A stretch of DNA of 64,000 nt from DATKJS01 sp050015275 (GCA_050015275.1 JBEKBS010000002.1:62001-126000); one strand, 5' to 3'. Counted from the stretch's first letter, positions 1 to 8,999 are shown. Numbers and translations are program-made. The notes: generated from the sequence alone by a model not told the origin.

Positions 1-2
1 GG

Positions 3-668
3 GAGATCGTGCGGACGACGCCGGAATACCCTGACCTTCCCACCGCCCTCGAGGAGGTCGCCCTGGCCGATTTCCCGCCTGCCCACTATGAGGTCCGGGT
101 CTCCTTCCTCAACGAGGGAGCCGAGATCGTCACGGCGCGGGAGGAGTTCGATGTGACATTCGCCGAGGCCTTGGCCCGTCCCTGGTTCTCGTCGCGGATC
201 CTGCCGGCCCCGGGCGACCCCGTCTATTCCCAGATCATCGGAGCCCAACTCTTCAACCTGGGCCGCCTTTCGGAAGCCCGGGGCTATCTCGAAAGCGCCC
301 ACGAGCGCCAGCCGGACTCCGCGGAGGCCGCCCGGAACCTGGCCCAGCTCTACCTCGCTCTCGGGGATGACCGGAAGGCCATCGCGGTCCTGGCGCCCTA
401 TCTCGGCCAAGCTCAGGCCACCCCGTACGAGGTCCTTGTCCTGGCTGCCGAGGCCTACAGGAAATCGGGCGATTTCGCCAAGGCCGTCGAAGTCCTGGAC
501 AGGGCGGTTTCCCGTTACGGCATCAACGCGTCGCTGCTCAACGCCATCGGCGAATCTTATCTCGGCCTGGAAAAGCTTCCGGAGGCCCGGGCCGCGTTCG
601 AAAAATCGCTCCAGCTCCTCCCCGACCAGCCCGAGATCCGTAAGAAGATTGAGAAGATCAAACAATGA
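3..668 (+). CDS. C-terminal part of a GWxTD-type protein with TPR repeats (5' truncated by window edge)
   Basis: The reading frame is open to the left edge, so this is the 3' end of a longer gene. The visible part has a short beta-rich region ending near RPWFSSRILP, followed by DPVYSQIIGAQLFNLG and at least three tetratricopeptide-like repeats (for example ARNLAQLYLALGDDRKA and LNAIGESYLGLEKLPEARAA). This layout, a beta region followed by TPRs, is what I know from the C-terminus of GWxTD-domain proteins common in Acidobacteria and Aminicenantes. The diagnostic GWxTD segment itself would lie upstream and is not seen. The role is probably scaffold or protein-protein interaction. The stop codon TGA at 666-668 lies just before the ribosome-binding site of galM, so the two are likely cotranscribed. 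Confidence 0.6.
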   Translation, partial: EIVRTTPEYPDLPTALEEVALADFPPAHYEVRVSFLNEGAEIVTAREEFDVTFAEALARPWFSSRILPAPGDPVYSQIIGAQLFNLGRLSEARGYLESAHERQPDSAEAARNLAQLYLALGDDRKAIAVLAPYLGQAQATPYEVLVLAAEAYRKSGDFAKAVEVLDRAVSRYGINASLLNAIGESYLGLEKLPEARAAFEKSLQLLPDQPEIRKKIEKIKQ

Positions 669-682
669 GCGAAGGAGGGCGT

Positions 683-1846
683 ATGGACAAGAAATTCCTG
701 GCGATCATCCTGTGCGTCGCCGTCGGCCTGATGGCGGCCGCACGCAAGGACGGAGACAAGACCCGGGCGGCGGCCGCCCCGGCGAAAGGAGAAACCAGCA
801 TGCCCGTAAAACACGAGCCGTTCGGGCGCCTGCCCGACGGCACCGCCATCGACATCTACACCCTGACGAATGCGCACGGCATCGAGGCCCGGATCATGAC
901 GTACGGCGCGACCCTTGTCTCGCTCCGGCTTCCCGACAGGAACGGCAGGTTCGCCGACGCGGTCCTCGGCTTCGACGATCTGGCCGGCTATCTCGGAACG
1001 CATCCCTACTTCGGGGCCATCGTCGGGCGATACGCCAACCGCATCGCCAAAGGCCGGTTCACCCTCAGCGGCGCAACCTACACCCTGGCCCAGAACAACA
1101 ACGGCAACAGCCTTCACGGCGGCCTGAGGGGATTCGACAAGGTCGTCTGGAAGGCCGAGCCCGTCCGCCAGCCCGGCGCGGCGGGGGTCAAGCTCACCTA
1201 CTTGAGCAGGGACACGGAGGAGGGATATCCCGGAAACCTGGCAGTCACGGTCGTCTACGCGCTGACCGACGCCGACGAGCTCAGGATCAGCTATGAGGCG
1301 ACGACGGACAAGGCCACGCCCGTCAACCTGACGAACCACGCCTACTGGAACCTGGCCGGCCAGGGCCAGGGCGACATCCTCGGCCACGAGCTCGAGCTCG
1401 AAGCCGACGCGCTCACGGCGGTCGACTCCTCGGCCAACCTCATCCCGACGGGCCGGATCCTCAGCGTGACAGGGACCCCGTTCGATTTCACCTCGCCCCA
1501 TGCGATCGGCGAGCGGATCGCCAGGGTCGAAGGCGGCTACGACCACAATTTCGTCCTCAGGAGCGGCGGCGGAAAAATGTCTCTCGCGGCCCGGGTCTAT
1601 GAGCCGGTGAGCGGCCGCGTCCTCGAGATCTCAACGGACCAGCCGGGCATCCAGCTCTACTCCGGGAATTTCCTCGACGGGACGGTCAAGGGCAAGGGTG
1701 GGGTCGCCTATCAAAAACACTCCGGCCTCTGCCTCGAGACGCAGCACTTCCCCGATTCGCCGAACCACCCGAACTTCCCTTCGACGGTCCTCGGGCCTGG
1801 GAAGAAGTACACGACCGTCACCGTGCACAAGTTTTCCGTGAGATAA
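683..1846 (+). CDS. galM: aldose 1-epimerase (mutarotase), probably exported
   Basis: Interconverts alpha and beta anomers of aldoses such as galactose, glucose or arabinose. Family signatures are all present: GRYANRIAKGRF near residue 115, a catalytic His in NLTNHAYWNL near residue 219, LYSGNFLDG, and the catalytic Glu in LETQHFPDSPNHPNFPS near residue 352. The 387-residue length is normal for secreted bacterial GalM. I start at 683 rather than the in-frame ATG at 665, because GAAGGAGGG sits at 671-679 and the protein then begins with Met-Asp-Lys-Lys and a hydrophobic signal-peptide-like stretch. It follows the TPR gene directly. A mutarotase beside an MFS sugar transporter and in the same window as arabinosidases fits preparation of released sugars for uptake. 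Confidence 0.93.
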   Translation: MDKKFLAIILCVAVGLMAAARKDGDKTRAAAAPAKGETSMPVKHEPFGRLPDGTAIDIYTLTNAHGIEARIMTYGATLVSLRLPDRNGRFADAVLGFDDLAGYLGTHPYFGAIVGRYANRIAKGRFTLSGATYTLAQNNNGNSLHGGLRGFDKVVWKAEPVRQPGAAGVKLTYLSRDTEEGYPGNLAVTVVYALTDADELRISYEATTDKATPVNLTNHAYWNLAGQGQGDILGHELELEADALTAVDSSANLIPTGRILSVTGTPFDFTSPHAIGERIARVEGGYDHNFVLRSGGGKMSLAARVYEPVSGRVLEISTDQPGIQLYSGNFLDGTVKGKGGVAYQKHSGLCLETQHFPDSPNHPNFPSTVLGPGKKYTTVTVHKFSVR

Positions 1847-1856
1847 GCCGGCCCCG

Positions 1857-2228
1857 TCAGCGTTTTTCGGGCAGGACCTCGACCCAGTAGCCGTCGGGAT
1901 CCTCGATGAAGTAGATCCCCATCCCGGGATTCTCGTAGCAGACGACGCCCATCTTCTTGTGCTTTTGGAGGGCCGCGTCGAAGTCGTCGACCGTGAAAGC
2001 CAGGTGGATCTCGTTGTCGCCGAGGTCGTAGGGCTCTTTCCGGTCGGAGAGCCAGGTCAGCTCGAGGAGATGGGGGGTCGCCCCGTCCCCGAGGAAGGCC
2101 AAGACGAAGCTCCCGTCGCCGGCCCGGTGCCGGCGGACTTCCTGGAGACCGAGCGCGGCTCTGTAGAAGGCCACGCTCCTCTCCAGGTTCAGGACATTGA
2201 TGTTATTGTGGGCGAACGTGAATTTCAT
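1857..2228 (-). CDS. VOC-superfamily protein, glyoxalase I-like
   Basis: A 123-residue single-domain protein of the vicinal oxygen chelate fold. The start (FAHNNINVLNLERSVAFYRAALGL) and end (GIYFIEDPDGYWVEVLPEK) match lactoylglutathione lyase-type proteins. Candidate metal ligands are the His near residue 7, a Glu in LLELTW, the His in IHLAF and the Glu in WVEVLP. Glyoxalase I would detoxify methylglyoxal made during sugar overflow, but VOC proteins have varied substrates, so the reaction is not proven. Its 3' end converges with galM with a 10-base gap. Confidence 0.75.
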   Translation of the reverse strand: MKFTFAHNNINVLNLERSVAFYRAALGLQEVRRHRAGDGSFVLAFLGDGATPHLLELTWLSDRKEPYDLGDNEIHLAFTVDDFDAALQKHKKMGVVCYENPGMGIYFIEDPDGYWVEVLPEKR

Positions 2229-2275
2229 GCGACCTCCGGTCGAGAGAACATTCCAAGGCCCGATCCAGGGCGGGC

Positions 2276-3022
2276 TCAGCGCAACAACGGAGTTATGAAG
2301 GCCTCGATGACGGCCGCGACGAGGAGAAGGGGCAGGACGACCAGCCCGAGCGAGCGGACGACCTTCCCCGCGAGGTCCTGGCCTAGCGCTGCCACGCCGG
2401 AGCTGTCGTCCGGACCGTCAGGGGCGGGCGCCGCGGCCCCTCCCCGCAACTCCCGGCCTCTCTTTTTTCGCCAGGCCTCCCTGGCCAGTTTCCCCAAAGC
2501 AAGGGAAAGATAGATCCCGACGCTCGCCGCATAGAGGACGGCCGGAAGCTCGAAGATCCCGTGGGGGGCGACGCTCTTGAGAAAGAGCAGCGGAACGTTC
2601 AGGCCCTGGTGTTTCGATACGGAGGCGAGAAGCCCCAGCGTCGCCCCGTTGGCGATCGGGTCGAGGACGGGAAGGCAGGCGAGGGGGACGACTCCGGCCG
2701 CCACCGCGATGACCGAGGCGCGCGCGTTGTGGTAGAAAAGGGTCAGGGCGAGGACCAGGGGCGGTGCGCCGAGCGGGATGTCTTTCAGGGACTTCATGAC
2801 GAAGGCCAGGGCCTTTCTTTCCTGGGCCGGCCGGGCCATGAAATAGACGAAGCCGAGAACGAACCCCAGCGCCAGGGCCCGGGCCGCGATCTTAAAGTAC
2901 CGCTGATAATGCGCGTTCCACATGGCCCTTTCGTCGCGGTAGAGCTGGCGGAAGAGGTCCGCCAGGCGCCTGAAGAAGGGGATCTTTTCTTTCGGGATTC
3001 CGTCGGGCTGCAGACCGGTCAT
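2276..3022 (-). CDS. SpoIIM/DUF95-family membrane protein
   Basis: A 248-residue integral membrane protein. After a charged N-terminus (residues 1-40) there are about five hydrophobic segments, including FVLGFVYFMA, PLVLALTLFYHNARASVIAVAAGVV and a C-terminal VVLPLLLVAAVIEAFITP. The pattern NARASVIAVAAGVVPL followed by PHGIFELPAVLYAA is typical of stage II sporulation protein M-like proteins, which occur widely outside spore formers with unknown roles. I choose the ATG at 3022, preceded by GGAAGGACG, over a longer frame that would read into the neighbouring gene. A 97-base gap separates it from the upstream TatD-like gene on the same strand. Confidence 0.7.
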   Translation of the reverse strand: MTGLQPDGIPKEKIPFFRRLADLFRQLYRDERAMWNAHYQRYFKIAARALALGFVLGFVYFMARPAQERKALAFVMKSLKDIPLGAPPLVLALTLFYHNARASVIAVAAGVVPLACLPVLDPIANGATLGLLASVSKHQGLNVPLLFLKSVAPHGIFELPAVLYAASVGIYLSLALGKLAREAWRKKRGRELRGGAAAPAPDGPDDSSGVAALGQDLAGKVVRSLGLVVLPLLLVAAVIEAFITPLLR

Positions 3023-3119
3023 CGTCCTTCCGTTCCGTTCACCAGGATTATTCCATTGATGAGAACCGATGTCAAAACCGTGATGAGGGTTGTCCCCGGG
3101 CGTCTTCCGGCGGGCCCGG

Positions 3120-3935
3120 CTATTCGTCAATGATGGCCTGGCCCAGGAAACCGGCCAGCCTATCGTCACCCTGGAAGAGGTTCACGAGGTTGGAACGGAT
3201 GGCCAGAACGAGTTCCTCGGCTGGCATTTTTCGGACTTCGGCCAATGAACGGATGATATCAATGAGAAAAGCCGGGGTCCCCGGCCGGCCGAGATAGCTT
3301 TCCGGGCCTCCGGGGTTGTCCGTTTCCGTGAGCAGGCGGTCCGCCGGCACCTCTCGGGCGATTGTCCGGATTTTGTGCCGGCACCTCACTTCGCCGCCGA
3401 CAGTGAAAAAGAAGCCTCTTTTGACCATTTCCCGGAAAACATCCAGGGGTCCCGAATACCAGTGGACGACAACGCGAAGAGGGGCATGACGATCGAGGAC
3501 TTCGAGCGCTTCCCTCTCCGCCCCCTTGGTGTGGACGATGACGATTTTGCCCTGGTCCCGGGCCGCGGCGAGGAAGTGTTCGAAGATGTCCCTCTGAGCG
3601 GGATAGCGGGACTCGTCTTTGACGAAATAATGGTCGAGGCCGATCTCGCCGAAGATGGGGCTCCGGGCCATGGCCTCCCTCAGGGAATCACGGCGGTCGG
3701 CGTACTGATGGGCGTTCCAGGGGTGGATGCCGAAGACCGGCAGGATCCAGGGGCACCGGGCGGCGATCTCCAGGTTCCGCCGGTAGGAGGGTAGGTCCAT
3801 GGAATTGCTGATGGTGAGGATTCGGTGGCGGACGATCTCCTCAAGAGCCGCGTCGAGCGCGGCGGGACCCAGCGCGTCGTAGCCGTCGAGATGCGCGTGA
3901 GCATCGACGAGCGCCGTTTTTTTGATCGCGTCCAT
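3120..3935 (-). CDS. TatD-family metal-dependent hydrolase
   Basis: A 271-residue TIM-barrel amidohydrolase. The metal-binding motifs occur in order: DAHAHLDG at the N-terminus, FGEIGLDHYF, VIVHTKGAE, VVHWYSG and LTETDNPGG. TatD proteins are Mg-dependent exonucleases or general phosphoester hydrolases of the cytoplasm. This is a short, divergent member, so substrate assignment stops at family level. It follows the sugar transporter by 4 bases, so the two are probably translated from one mRNA. Confidence 0.82.
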   Translation of the reverse strand: MDAIKKTALVDAHAHLDGYDALGPAALDAALEEIVRHRILTISNSMDLPSYRRNLEIAARCPWILPVFGIHPWNAHQYADRRDSLREAMARSPIFGEIGLDHYFVKDESRYPAQRDIFEHFLAAARDQGKIVIVHTKGAEREALEVLDRHAPLRVVVHWYSGPLDVFREMVKRGFFFTVGGEVRCRHKIRTIAREVPADRLLTETDNPGGPESYLGRPGTPAFLIDIIRSLAEVRKMPAEELVLAIRSNLVNLFQGDDRLAGFLGQAIIDE

Positions 3936-3939
3936 CGCC

Positions 3940-5346
3940 TTAGCCGGTCCGGCCTCCCACGAGTTCGTGCTCGATCCGTTCGAGCGTCTTGCCCTTGGTT
4001 TCCGTCAGCCGTGTCTTGATGAAAAGGAAGCCGAGGACGCTGATCCCGGCGTAGATCCAGAACGTCCCGGCCGGCCCGAGCCCCTTGTTGAGGTGCGGGA
4101 AGGTGTAGGTCAGGACGAAGCAGGCCGACCAGAGGGAAAACGTCGAGACCGACATGGCCGCTCCGCGGATCCTATTGGGGAAGATCTCCGAGAGGAGGAC
4201 CCACGTGACGGGCGCCAGGGACAGGGCGTAGAGCGCCATGGAGAGGACGACCAGGATGAGAAGATGAAGGCCCCGGCTGTGGAGGGCATAGCTCGCGCCG
4301 ATGAGCCCGAACGTCACGGCCAGGCCCGCCGACCCGGCCGTCATGAGCGGCTTGCGGCCCAGCCGGTCGACGAGCCGGATCGCGATCAGAGTGAAGATCA
4401 GGTTCACCGTCCCGGTGATGACGATGTTGAAAAGGATGGCGCTCACGCCGTAGCCGGCGGCCGAGAAGATCTCCTCGGCATAATAAAAGATGACGTTGAT
4501 GCCGCACCACTGCTGGTAGACGGCGAGGACGATCCCGATGAGAAGGACCTTGGACATCCCCGGCTCGAGGAGGGCGCGGAAGCGGACCTTCTGGATGTCC
4601 GTCGCGGCCAAGGTCTCGCGGATCTCGGCCATGGCCTTCTCCGCCAGAGCCGCGCCGCCGACTTTCGCCAGGACCTTTTCGGCCTCGGCGCCGCGGCCTT
4701 TCTTGGCCAGCCAGCGCGGGCTCTCCGGGACCGTGAACATCAGGAGAAAGAAGAGAAAAGCGGGCACGGCCTCGGCCCCGAACATCCAGCGCCAGCCGGC
4801 CTGTCCGTTCCAGGAGTTGAGGATCTCGGCCGCGGTGGCCCCGGCCGGGACCGGTCTGGCGATAAGCCAATTCACCAGCTGGGCGGCCAGGATGCCGATG
4901 ACGATCGTCAGCTGGTTGACCGAAACGAACTTGCCACGGACCTCGGCCGGCGAGAGCTCGGCGATGTACATGGGGGAGAGGTTCGAAGCCAGGCCGATGG
5001 CGACGCCGCCGAGGAGCCGGTTGACGACGAAAAACGTGAAGTCCGGCGCCAGGGCGGTCAGGATGCCGGTCGCCGTGAAAAGGAGGCCGGAAAGGATCAG
5101 GAGCTTCTTGCGGCCGAACCGGTCGCTGAGGGCCCCGGAAACGAGGGATCCGAGGAGGCAGCCGACGAGGGCGCTGCTCATGGCCCAGCCGATCCCCGAA
5201 GGGGTCGTCAGGTTGAAGAACTTCTCGTAGAAGGGCTTGGCGCCGCCGATGACCACCCAATCGTAGCCGAAGAGGAGGCCCCCCATGGCCGGGACCAGGG
5301 TCGTCAGCCAAATGTACCGCATGTTGTAGGCCGGACGATCGCTCAT
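3940..5346 (-). CDS. MFS sugar:H+ symporter, sugar porter family (XylE/AraE/GalP-like)
   Basis: A 468-residue, 12-helix inner-membrane transporter. Sugar-porter signatures are clear: GGLLFGYDWVVIGGA in helix 1, SDRFGRKKLLI between helices 2 and 3, AELSPAEVRGKFVSVNQL, PESPRWLAKKGR at the end of the first half, VDRLGRKPLM and the final TKGKTLERIE. Family members bring in xylose, arabinose, galactose or glucose with protons. Given the arabinose operon and arabinosidases in this window, L-arabinose is the likeliest substrate, but that is inference from context. It is probably cotranscribed with the downstream TatD-like gene (4-base gap). Confidence 0.9.
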   Translation of the reverse strand: MSDRPAYNMRYIWLTTLVPAMGGLLFGYDWVVIGGAKPFYEKFFNLTTPSGIGWAMSSALVGCLLGSLVSGALSDRFGRKKLLILSGLLFTATGILTALAPDFTFFVVNRLLGGVAIGLASNLSPMYIAELSPAEVRGKFVSVNQLTIVIGILAAQLVNWLIARPVPAGATAAEILNSWNGQAGWRWMFGAEAVPAFLFFLLMFTVPESPRWLAKKGRGAEAEKVLAKVGGAALAEKAMAEIRETLAATDIQKVRFRALLEPGMSKVLLIGIVLAVYQQWCGINVIFYYAEEIFSAAGYGVSAILFNIVITGTVNLIFTLIAIRLVDRLGRKPLMTAGSAGLAVTFGLIGASYALHSRGLHLLILVVLSMALYALSLAPVTWVLLSEIFPNRIRGAAMSVSTFSLWSACFVLTYTFPHLNKGLGPAGTFWIYAGISVLGFLFIKTRLTETKGKTLERIEHELVGGRTG

Positions 5347-5679
5347 CGCGCCTCCTCACGGGTGCGCCACCGGGCATCCTGTTCGTGCCCCTGGCTCCGG
5401 CGGCGGCTCCAAAGAGCGTTATTACACCAAATCAGGGGAAAAGTGTATAAGTATTTTCGGCGGTCCTTGGGGAAGGGCATGCGTAATTGGTTACCCATCT
5501 ATTAATCCAAATTGGGAGGGAAGTGAAGTGTTCTCTTCCCCGAGAAAAAGAGCCAAAAAACGAGCTTGATTTTTATTCTGATATCTGATATATTACAAAT
5601 TGGAATGATGTTTAAAATGTTATATTATAATTAGTTACAAGGCAGTTTGGCAGGAGAAAGTCTCCCAGGCAGGAAATCA
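5347..5679. other. AT-rich divergent intergenic region (333 bases, no gene)
   Basis: The stretch separates the leftward sugar transporter gene from the rightward hypD operon. It is far more AT-rich than its surroundings, especially 5540-5640. I see no credible coding frame. It holds the promoter listed at 5566-5594, a second TATAAT hexamer at 5626-5631 without a good -35 element, and a weak leftward candidate around 5410-5450 (TTATAC, 18-base spacer, TGTAAT). No riboswitch-like fold is obvious by eye. Confidence 0.5.
5566..5594 (+). promoter_or_regulatory. predicted sigma-70-type promoter of the hypD operon
   Basis: TTGATT at 5566-5571 and TATATT at 5589-5594 are separated by exactly 17 bases in an AT-rich tract upstream of the glycyl radical activase gene. 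The predicted start near 5601 would give a leader of about 80 bases. Read by eye only. Confidence 0.5.
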
Positions 5680-6585
5680 ATGACCGGGCTTGTTTTCGAC
5701 ATCAAGCGGTACTCGATCCACGACGGGCCGGGCATCAGGACGACTGTTTTTCTCAAAGGCTGTCCCCTGCGCTGCCTCTGGTGCCACAACCCGGAGGGTA
5801 TCGAAAAGACGCCCGAGCTCATGCATTGGCCGGCGCGCTGTTCCCGCTGCTATGCCTGCCTTGCCGCCTGCCCGGCCGAGGCCATTTCCAAGGCAGCGGA
5901 CGGGGCCATCGTCATCGACAAGAAGAAGTGCAACCTCTGCGGCAAGTGCGCCGAGGCCTGCCTTTACGACGCCATGCAGGTCGTCGGCCGCGAGATGACC
6001 GTCGAGGACCTGGTCAAGGAGATCGAGAAGGACCGGGTCTTTTACGAGCAGTCCGGCGGCGGGGCGACGTTCTCGGGCGGCGACCCGCTAGCCCAGCCGG
6101 CTTTCCTCGAAGAGCTCCTCGGCGCGCTCCGGAGCCGAGGCATCCGCACGGCCGTCGATATCTCCGGGTTCACGCCGGCCCCTCTCCTGGAGAAGATCGC
6201 CGCCGAGACCGACCTCGTCCTCTACGACCTCAAGATCATGGACGAGGCGAAGCACCGGGAACTCACCGGCGTATCGAACGGGCCCATCCTGGAGAACCTC
6301 AAACGCCTGGCCGGGAACGGGACCGAGGTCTGGGTCCGCATCCCGCTCATGGCCGGCGTGAACGACGGGCAAGCCAACATCGTCGGGACCATCGCGTTTC
6401 TCAAGACCCTCAAGAAGATCAAGAAGATCGGACTCCTGCCCTACCACTCCGGCGGGAACGAAAAAGCCCGGCGGCTCGGCATGGAGTCCCGGGCCAAGAC
6501 CTTTGAAGCCCCGTCCGAAGAGAGGTTCGTCGCGATCGAAGCGGCCTTCCGGGACGCGGGCTTCGACGTCCAAAAAGGAGGATGA
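5680..6585 (+). CDS. glycyl radical enzyme activating protein (radical SAM, with two ferredoxin clusters)
   Basis: Uses S-adenosylmethionine and a 4Fe-4S cluster to install the glycyl radical on its partner enzyme. The radical SAM motif is C28-x3-C32-x2-C35 in GCPLRCLWCHNPEG. Two further 4Fe-4S ferredoxin motifs follow, CSRCYACLAACP and CNLCGKCAEAC, as in activases of the non-PFL glycyl radical enzymes (glycerol, choline, hydroxyproline). FSGGDPLAQ is the SAM-binding GGE-like strand. I start at the ATG at 5680 with AGGAAAT upstream; a TTG at 5647 would extend it by 11 residues without a better ribosome site. The stop overlaps the start region of the downstream hypD-like gene, so the pair is translationally coupled and this is its dedicated activase. 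Confidence 0.93.
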   Translation: MTGLVFDIKRYSIHDGPGIRTTVFLKGCPLRCLWCHNPEGIEKTPELMHWPARCSRCYACLAACPAEAISKAADGAIVIDKKKCNLCGKCAEACLYDAMQVVGREMTVEDLVKEIEKDRVFYEQSGGGATFSGGDPLAQPAFLEELLGALRSRGIRTAVDISGFTPAPLLEKIAAETDLVLYDLKIMDEAKHRELTGVSNGPILENLKRLAGNGTEVWVRIPLMAGVNDGQANIVGTIAFLKTLKKIKKIGLLPYHSGGNEKARRLGMESRAKTFEAPSEERFVAIEAAFRDAGFDVQKGG

Positions 6586-6587
6586 CC

Positions 6588-8951
6588 ATGAACGAACGGA
6601 TCAAGAAGCTGAGACAACAGTCGCTCGAGGCCCGGCCCACGATCAGCGCCGAAAGGGCCAAGCTCCTCACGGATTTCTACAAGACGCTGGAGGCCCGGAA
6701 CGGCTCGCCCGCCATGCGGCACGCCCTGGCCTTCAAGCACATCATGGGGCATAAATCCGTCGTCTTCAACGACGGCGAGCTCATCGTCGGCGAGCGCGGC
6801 CCCGCGCCCAAGGCGACGCCGACCTACCCCGAGGTCTGCATCCACTCCCTCCAGGACCTCCGCTACCTCAACGACAGGAAGAAGACGGCCTTCGCCTCGG
6901 ATGATGAGACGAGGCGGCTGTACGCGGAGGAGATCATCCCGTTCTGGCAAGGCCGGTCGCAGCGCGAGCGGATCTTCGCCGAAATGACGCCGGAATGGAT
7001 CGATGCCTATGAGGCCGGCGTCTTCACCGAGTTCATGGAGCAGCGGGCGCCGGGCCACACCGTCCTCGACGGCAAGATCTACCGGAAAGGCATGCTCGAC
7101 TTCAAGAAGGACATCGAAGCCGCCCTGAGCGGCCTCGATTTCATGAACGACCCCGAGGCCTATGACAAGCAGGAGGAGCTCAGAGCCATGCTCGTCAGCG
7201 CGGACGCGATCATCGCTTTCGCCGGGAGGCACGCCACGAAAGCGAGGGAGCTCGCGGCCGCGGAGAAGGACCCGGCCCGCAAGAAAGAGCTCGAGCGGAT
7301 CGCCGATGTCTGCGAATGGGTGCCGGCCAACGCGCCGCGCGACTTCTGGGAGGCCCTCCAGTATTACTGGTTCGTCCACCTGGGCGTCATCACCGAATAC
7401 AACACCTGGGACTCGTTCAACCCGGGGCGGCTCGACCAGCACCTCTGGCCCTTCTACCAGAAGGGCCTGGCCGAGGGCACGCTGACGAAGGAAAGCGCCC
7501 GGGAGCTCCTCCAGGCCTTCTGGGTCAAGTTCAACAACCAGCCCGCCCCTCCCAAGGTCGGCGTCACGGCCGAGGAGAGCGGCACCTACACCGATTTCGC
7601 CCTGATCAATGTCGGAGGGCTCAGGGAAGACGGGTCCGACGGCGTCAACGAGCTGTCCTACCTCATCCTCGACGTCATCGAGGAGATGCGCATCCTCCAG
7701 CCGAGCTCCATGGTCCAGATCAGCGCCAAGGGGCCGGATTCGTTCCTGCTCCGGGCCCTGCGGATCGTCAAGACCGGGTTCGGCCAGCCCTCGATCTTCA
7801 ACACGGACGCCATCGTCCAGGAGCTCGTCCGCCAGGGGAAAAGCGTCCAGGACGCCCGCAACGGCGGGGCCAGCGGCTGTGTCGAGTCCGGGGCCTTCGG
7901 CAAGGAGGCCTATATCCTGACGGGGTATTTCAACCTGCCCAAGGTCTTCGAGATCACCCTCAACAACGGCCTCGACCCCAGGACGGGAAAAAGGATCGGC
8001 CTCGAAACCGGCGACCCCCTGGGGTTCAAGACCTTCGATGAGCTCTTCGAGGCCTTCCGGAAACAGATCCGGCACTTTGTGGACATCAAAGTGCGGGGAA
8101 GCAACGTCATCGAGAGGCTCTACGCGACCTACCTGCCCGCCCCGTTCCTGTCCATCCTCGTCGATGACTGCGTCAAGAATGGGAAGGATTACCACGCCGG
8201 CGGCGCCCGCTACAACACGAACTACATCCAGGGGGTCGGCATGGGGACGATCACCGACGTCCTGAGCGCGATCAATTACAACGTCTACGACCAGCGCCAC
8301 TTCACGATGAAGGAGCTTCTCGCCGCCCTCGGCGCGAATTTCTCGGGATATGAAAGCCTGCGCCAGCGCGTCCTCAACCGGACGCCCAAGTTCGGGAACG
8401 ACGACGACTACGCCGACAACCTCATGCGGCGGGTCTTCGAGGCCTATTTCGAGGCCGTCGACGGCCGGCCCACGCCGAGGGGAGGGAAGTACAGGATCAA
8501 CCTTCTGCCGACGACGGTCCACGTCTATTTCGGCAAGGTCACGGGCGCGACGGCGGACGGGCGGCTGGCCGGCGACGCGGTTTCCGAAGGCGTGTCACCC
8601 GTCCAGGGCGCCGACCGTAAGGGTCCGACCGCGGTCATCAAGTCGCTCGGCAAGATGGACCATATCCGGACCGGCGGCACGCTCCTCAACCAGAAGTTCA
8701 CACCGCAGCTTTTGAGCGGCGACGCAGGATTGGCCGGGATCAAGGACCTGGTCCGGTCCTACTTCCGGCTGATGGGCCACCACATCCAGTTCAACGTCGT
8801 TACGGCCGACACGCTCCGGGAGGCGCAGAAGTTCCCCGAAAAATACCGGGACCTCATCGTGCGGGTGGCGGGATTCAGCGACTACTTCGTCGACTGCAGC
8901 ACGGAGCTCCAGAACGAGATCATCCGCCGCACCGAGCACCAGGAGATCTGA
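6588..8951 (+). CDS. hypD: glycyl radical enzyme, trans-4-hydroxy-L-proline dehydratase type
   Basis: A 787-residue glycyl radical enzyme. The thiyl cysteine is C431 and the general base E433 in GASGCVESGAFG; the glycyl radical residue is G762 in RVAGFSDYF. From memory of Clostridioides difficile HypD, long segments agree: NDGELIVGE and TPTYPEVC early, MEQRAPGHTV, VKFNNQPAPPKVG, YTDFALINVGG, FGKEAYILTGYFNLPK, GGARYNTNYIQGVG and FNVVTADTLREAQ. HypD dehydrates trans-4-hydroxyproline to 1-pyrroline-5-carboxylate, which proline reductase-type enzymes turn into proline. The GCVE motif rules out pyruvate formate-lyase (adjacent Cys-Cys). The AGGAGG at 6576-6581 is 6 bases before this ATG, favouring it over the ATG at 6582. 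No P5C reductase gene is in the window. The enzyme is oxygen sensitive, implying an anaerobic lifestyle. Confidence 0.88.
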   Translation: MNERIKKLRQQSLEARPTISAERAKLLTDFYKTLEARNGSPAMRHALAFKHIMGHKSVVFNDGELIVGERGPAPKATPTYPEVCIHSLQDLRYLNDRKKTAFASDDETRRLYAEEIIPFWQGRSQRERIFAEMTPEWIDAYEAGVFTEFMEQRAPGHTVLDGKIYRKGMLDFKKDIEAALSGLDFMNDPEAYDKQEELRAMLVSADAIIAFAGRHATKARELAAAEKDPARKKELERIADVCEWVPANAPRDFWEALQYYWFVHLGVITEYNTWDSFNPGRLDQHLWPFYQKGLAEGTLTKESARELLQAFWVKFNNQPAPPKVGVTAEESGTYTDFALINVGGLREDGSDGVNELSYLILDVIEEMRILQPSSMVQISAKGPDSFLLRALRIVKTGFGQPSIFNTDAIVQELVRQGKSVQDARNGGASGCVESGAFGKEAYILTGYFNLPKVFEITLNNGLDPRTGKRIGLETGDPLGFKTFDELFEAFRKQIRHFVDIKVRGSNVIERLYATYLPAPFLSILVDDCVKNGKDYHAGGARYNTNYIQGVGMGTITDVLSAINYNVYDQRHFTMKELLAALGANFSGYESLRQRVLNRTPKFGNDDDYADNLMRRVFEAYFEAVDGRPTPRGGKYRINLLPTTVHVYFGKVTGATADGRLAGDAVSEGVSPVQGADRKGPTAVIKSLGKMDHIRTGGTLLNQKFTPQLLSGDAGLAGIKDLVRSYFRLMGHHIQFNVVTADTLREAQKFPEKYRDLIVRVAGFSDYFVDCSTELQNEIIRRTEHQEI

Positions 8952-8969
8952 GACCCGGCTGCGGCTTTC

Positions 8970-8999
8970 TTGACATCCATCCTCCTCCGACAATATCAT
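8970..8999 (+). promoter_or_regulatory. predicted sigma-70-type promoter of the glsB-like gene
   Basis: TTGACA at 8970-8975 is a perfect -35 box and TATCAT at 8994-8999 a good -10 box, with an 18-base spacer. The predicted transcript would have a leader of about 120 bases before the gene at 9125. Confidence 0.5.

Noticed and set aside
6441..8522. 693-residue open frame on the minus strand
   Set aside because: It is antisense to hypD, whose catalytic motifs are unambiguous.
6588..8951. Pyruvate formate-lyase annotation
   Set aside because: The active-site motif is GCVE with a single Cys, as in dehydratases, not the adjacent Cys-Cys of PFL, and the activase has extra ferredoxin clusters.
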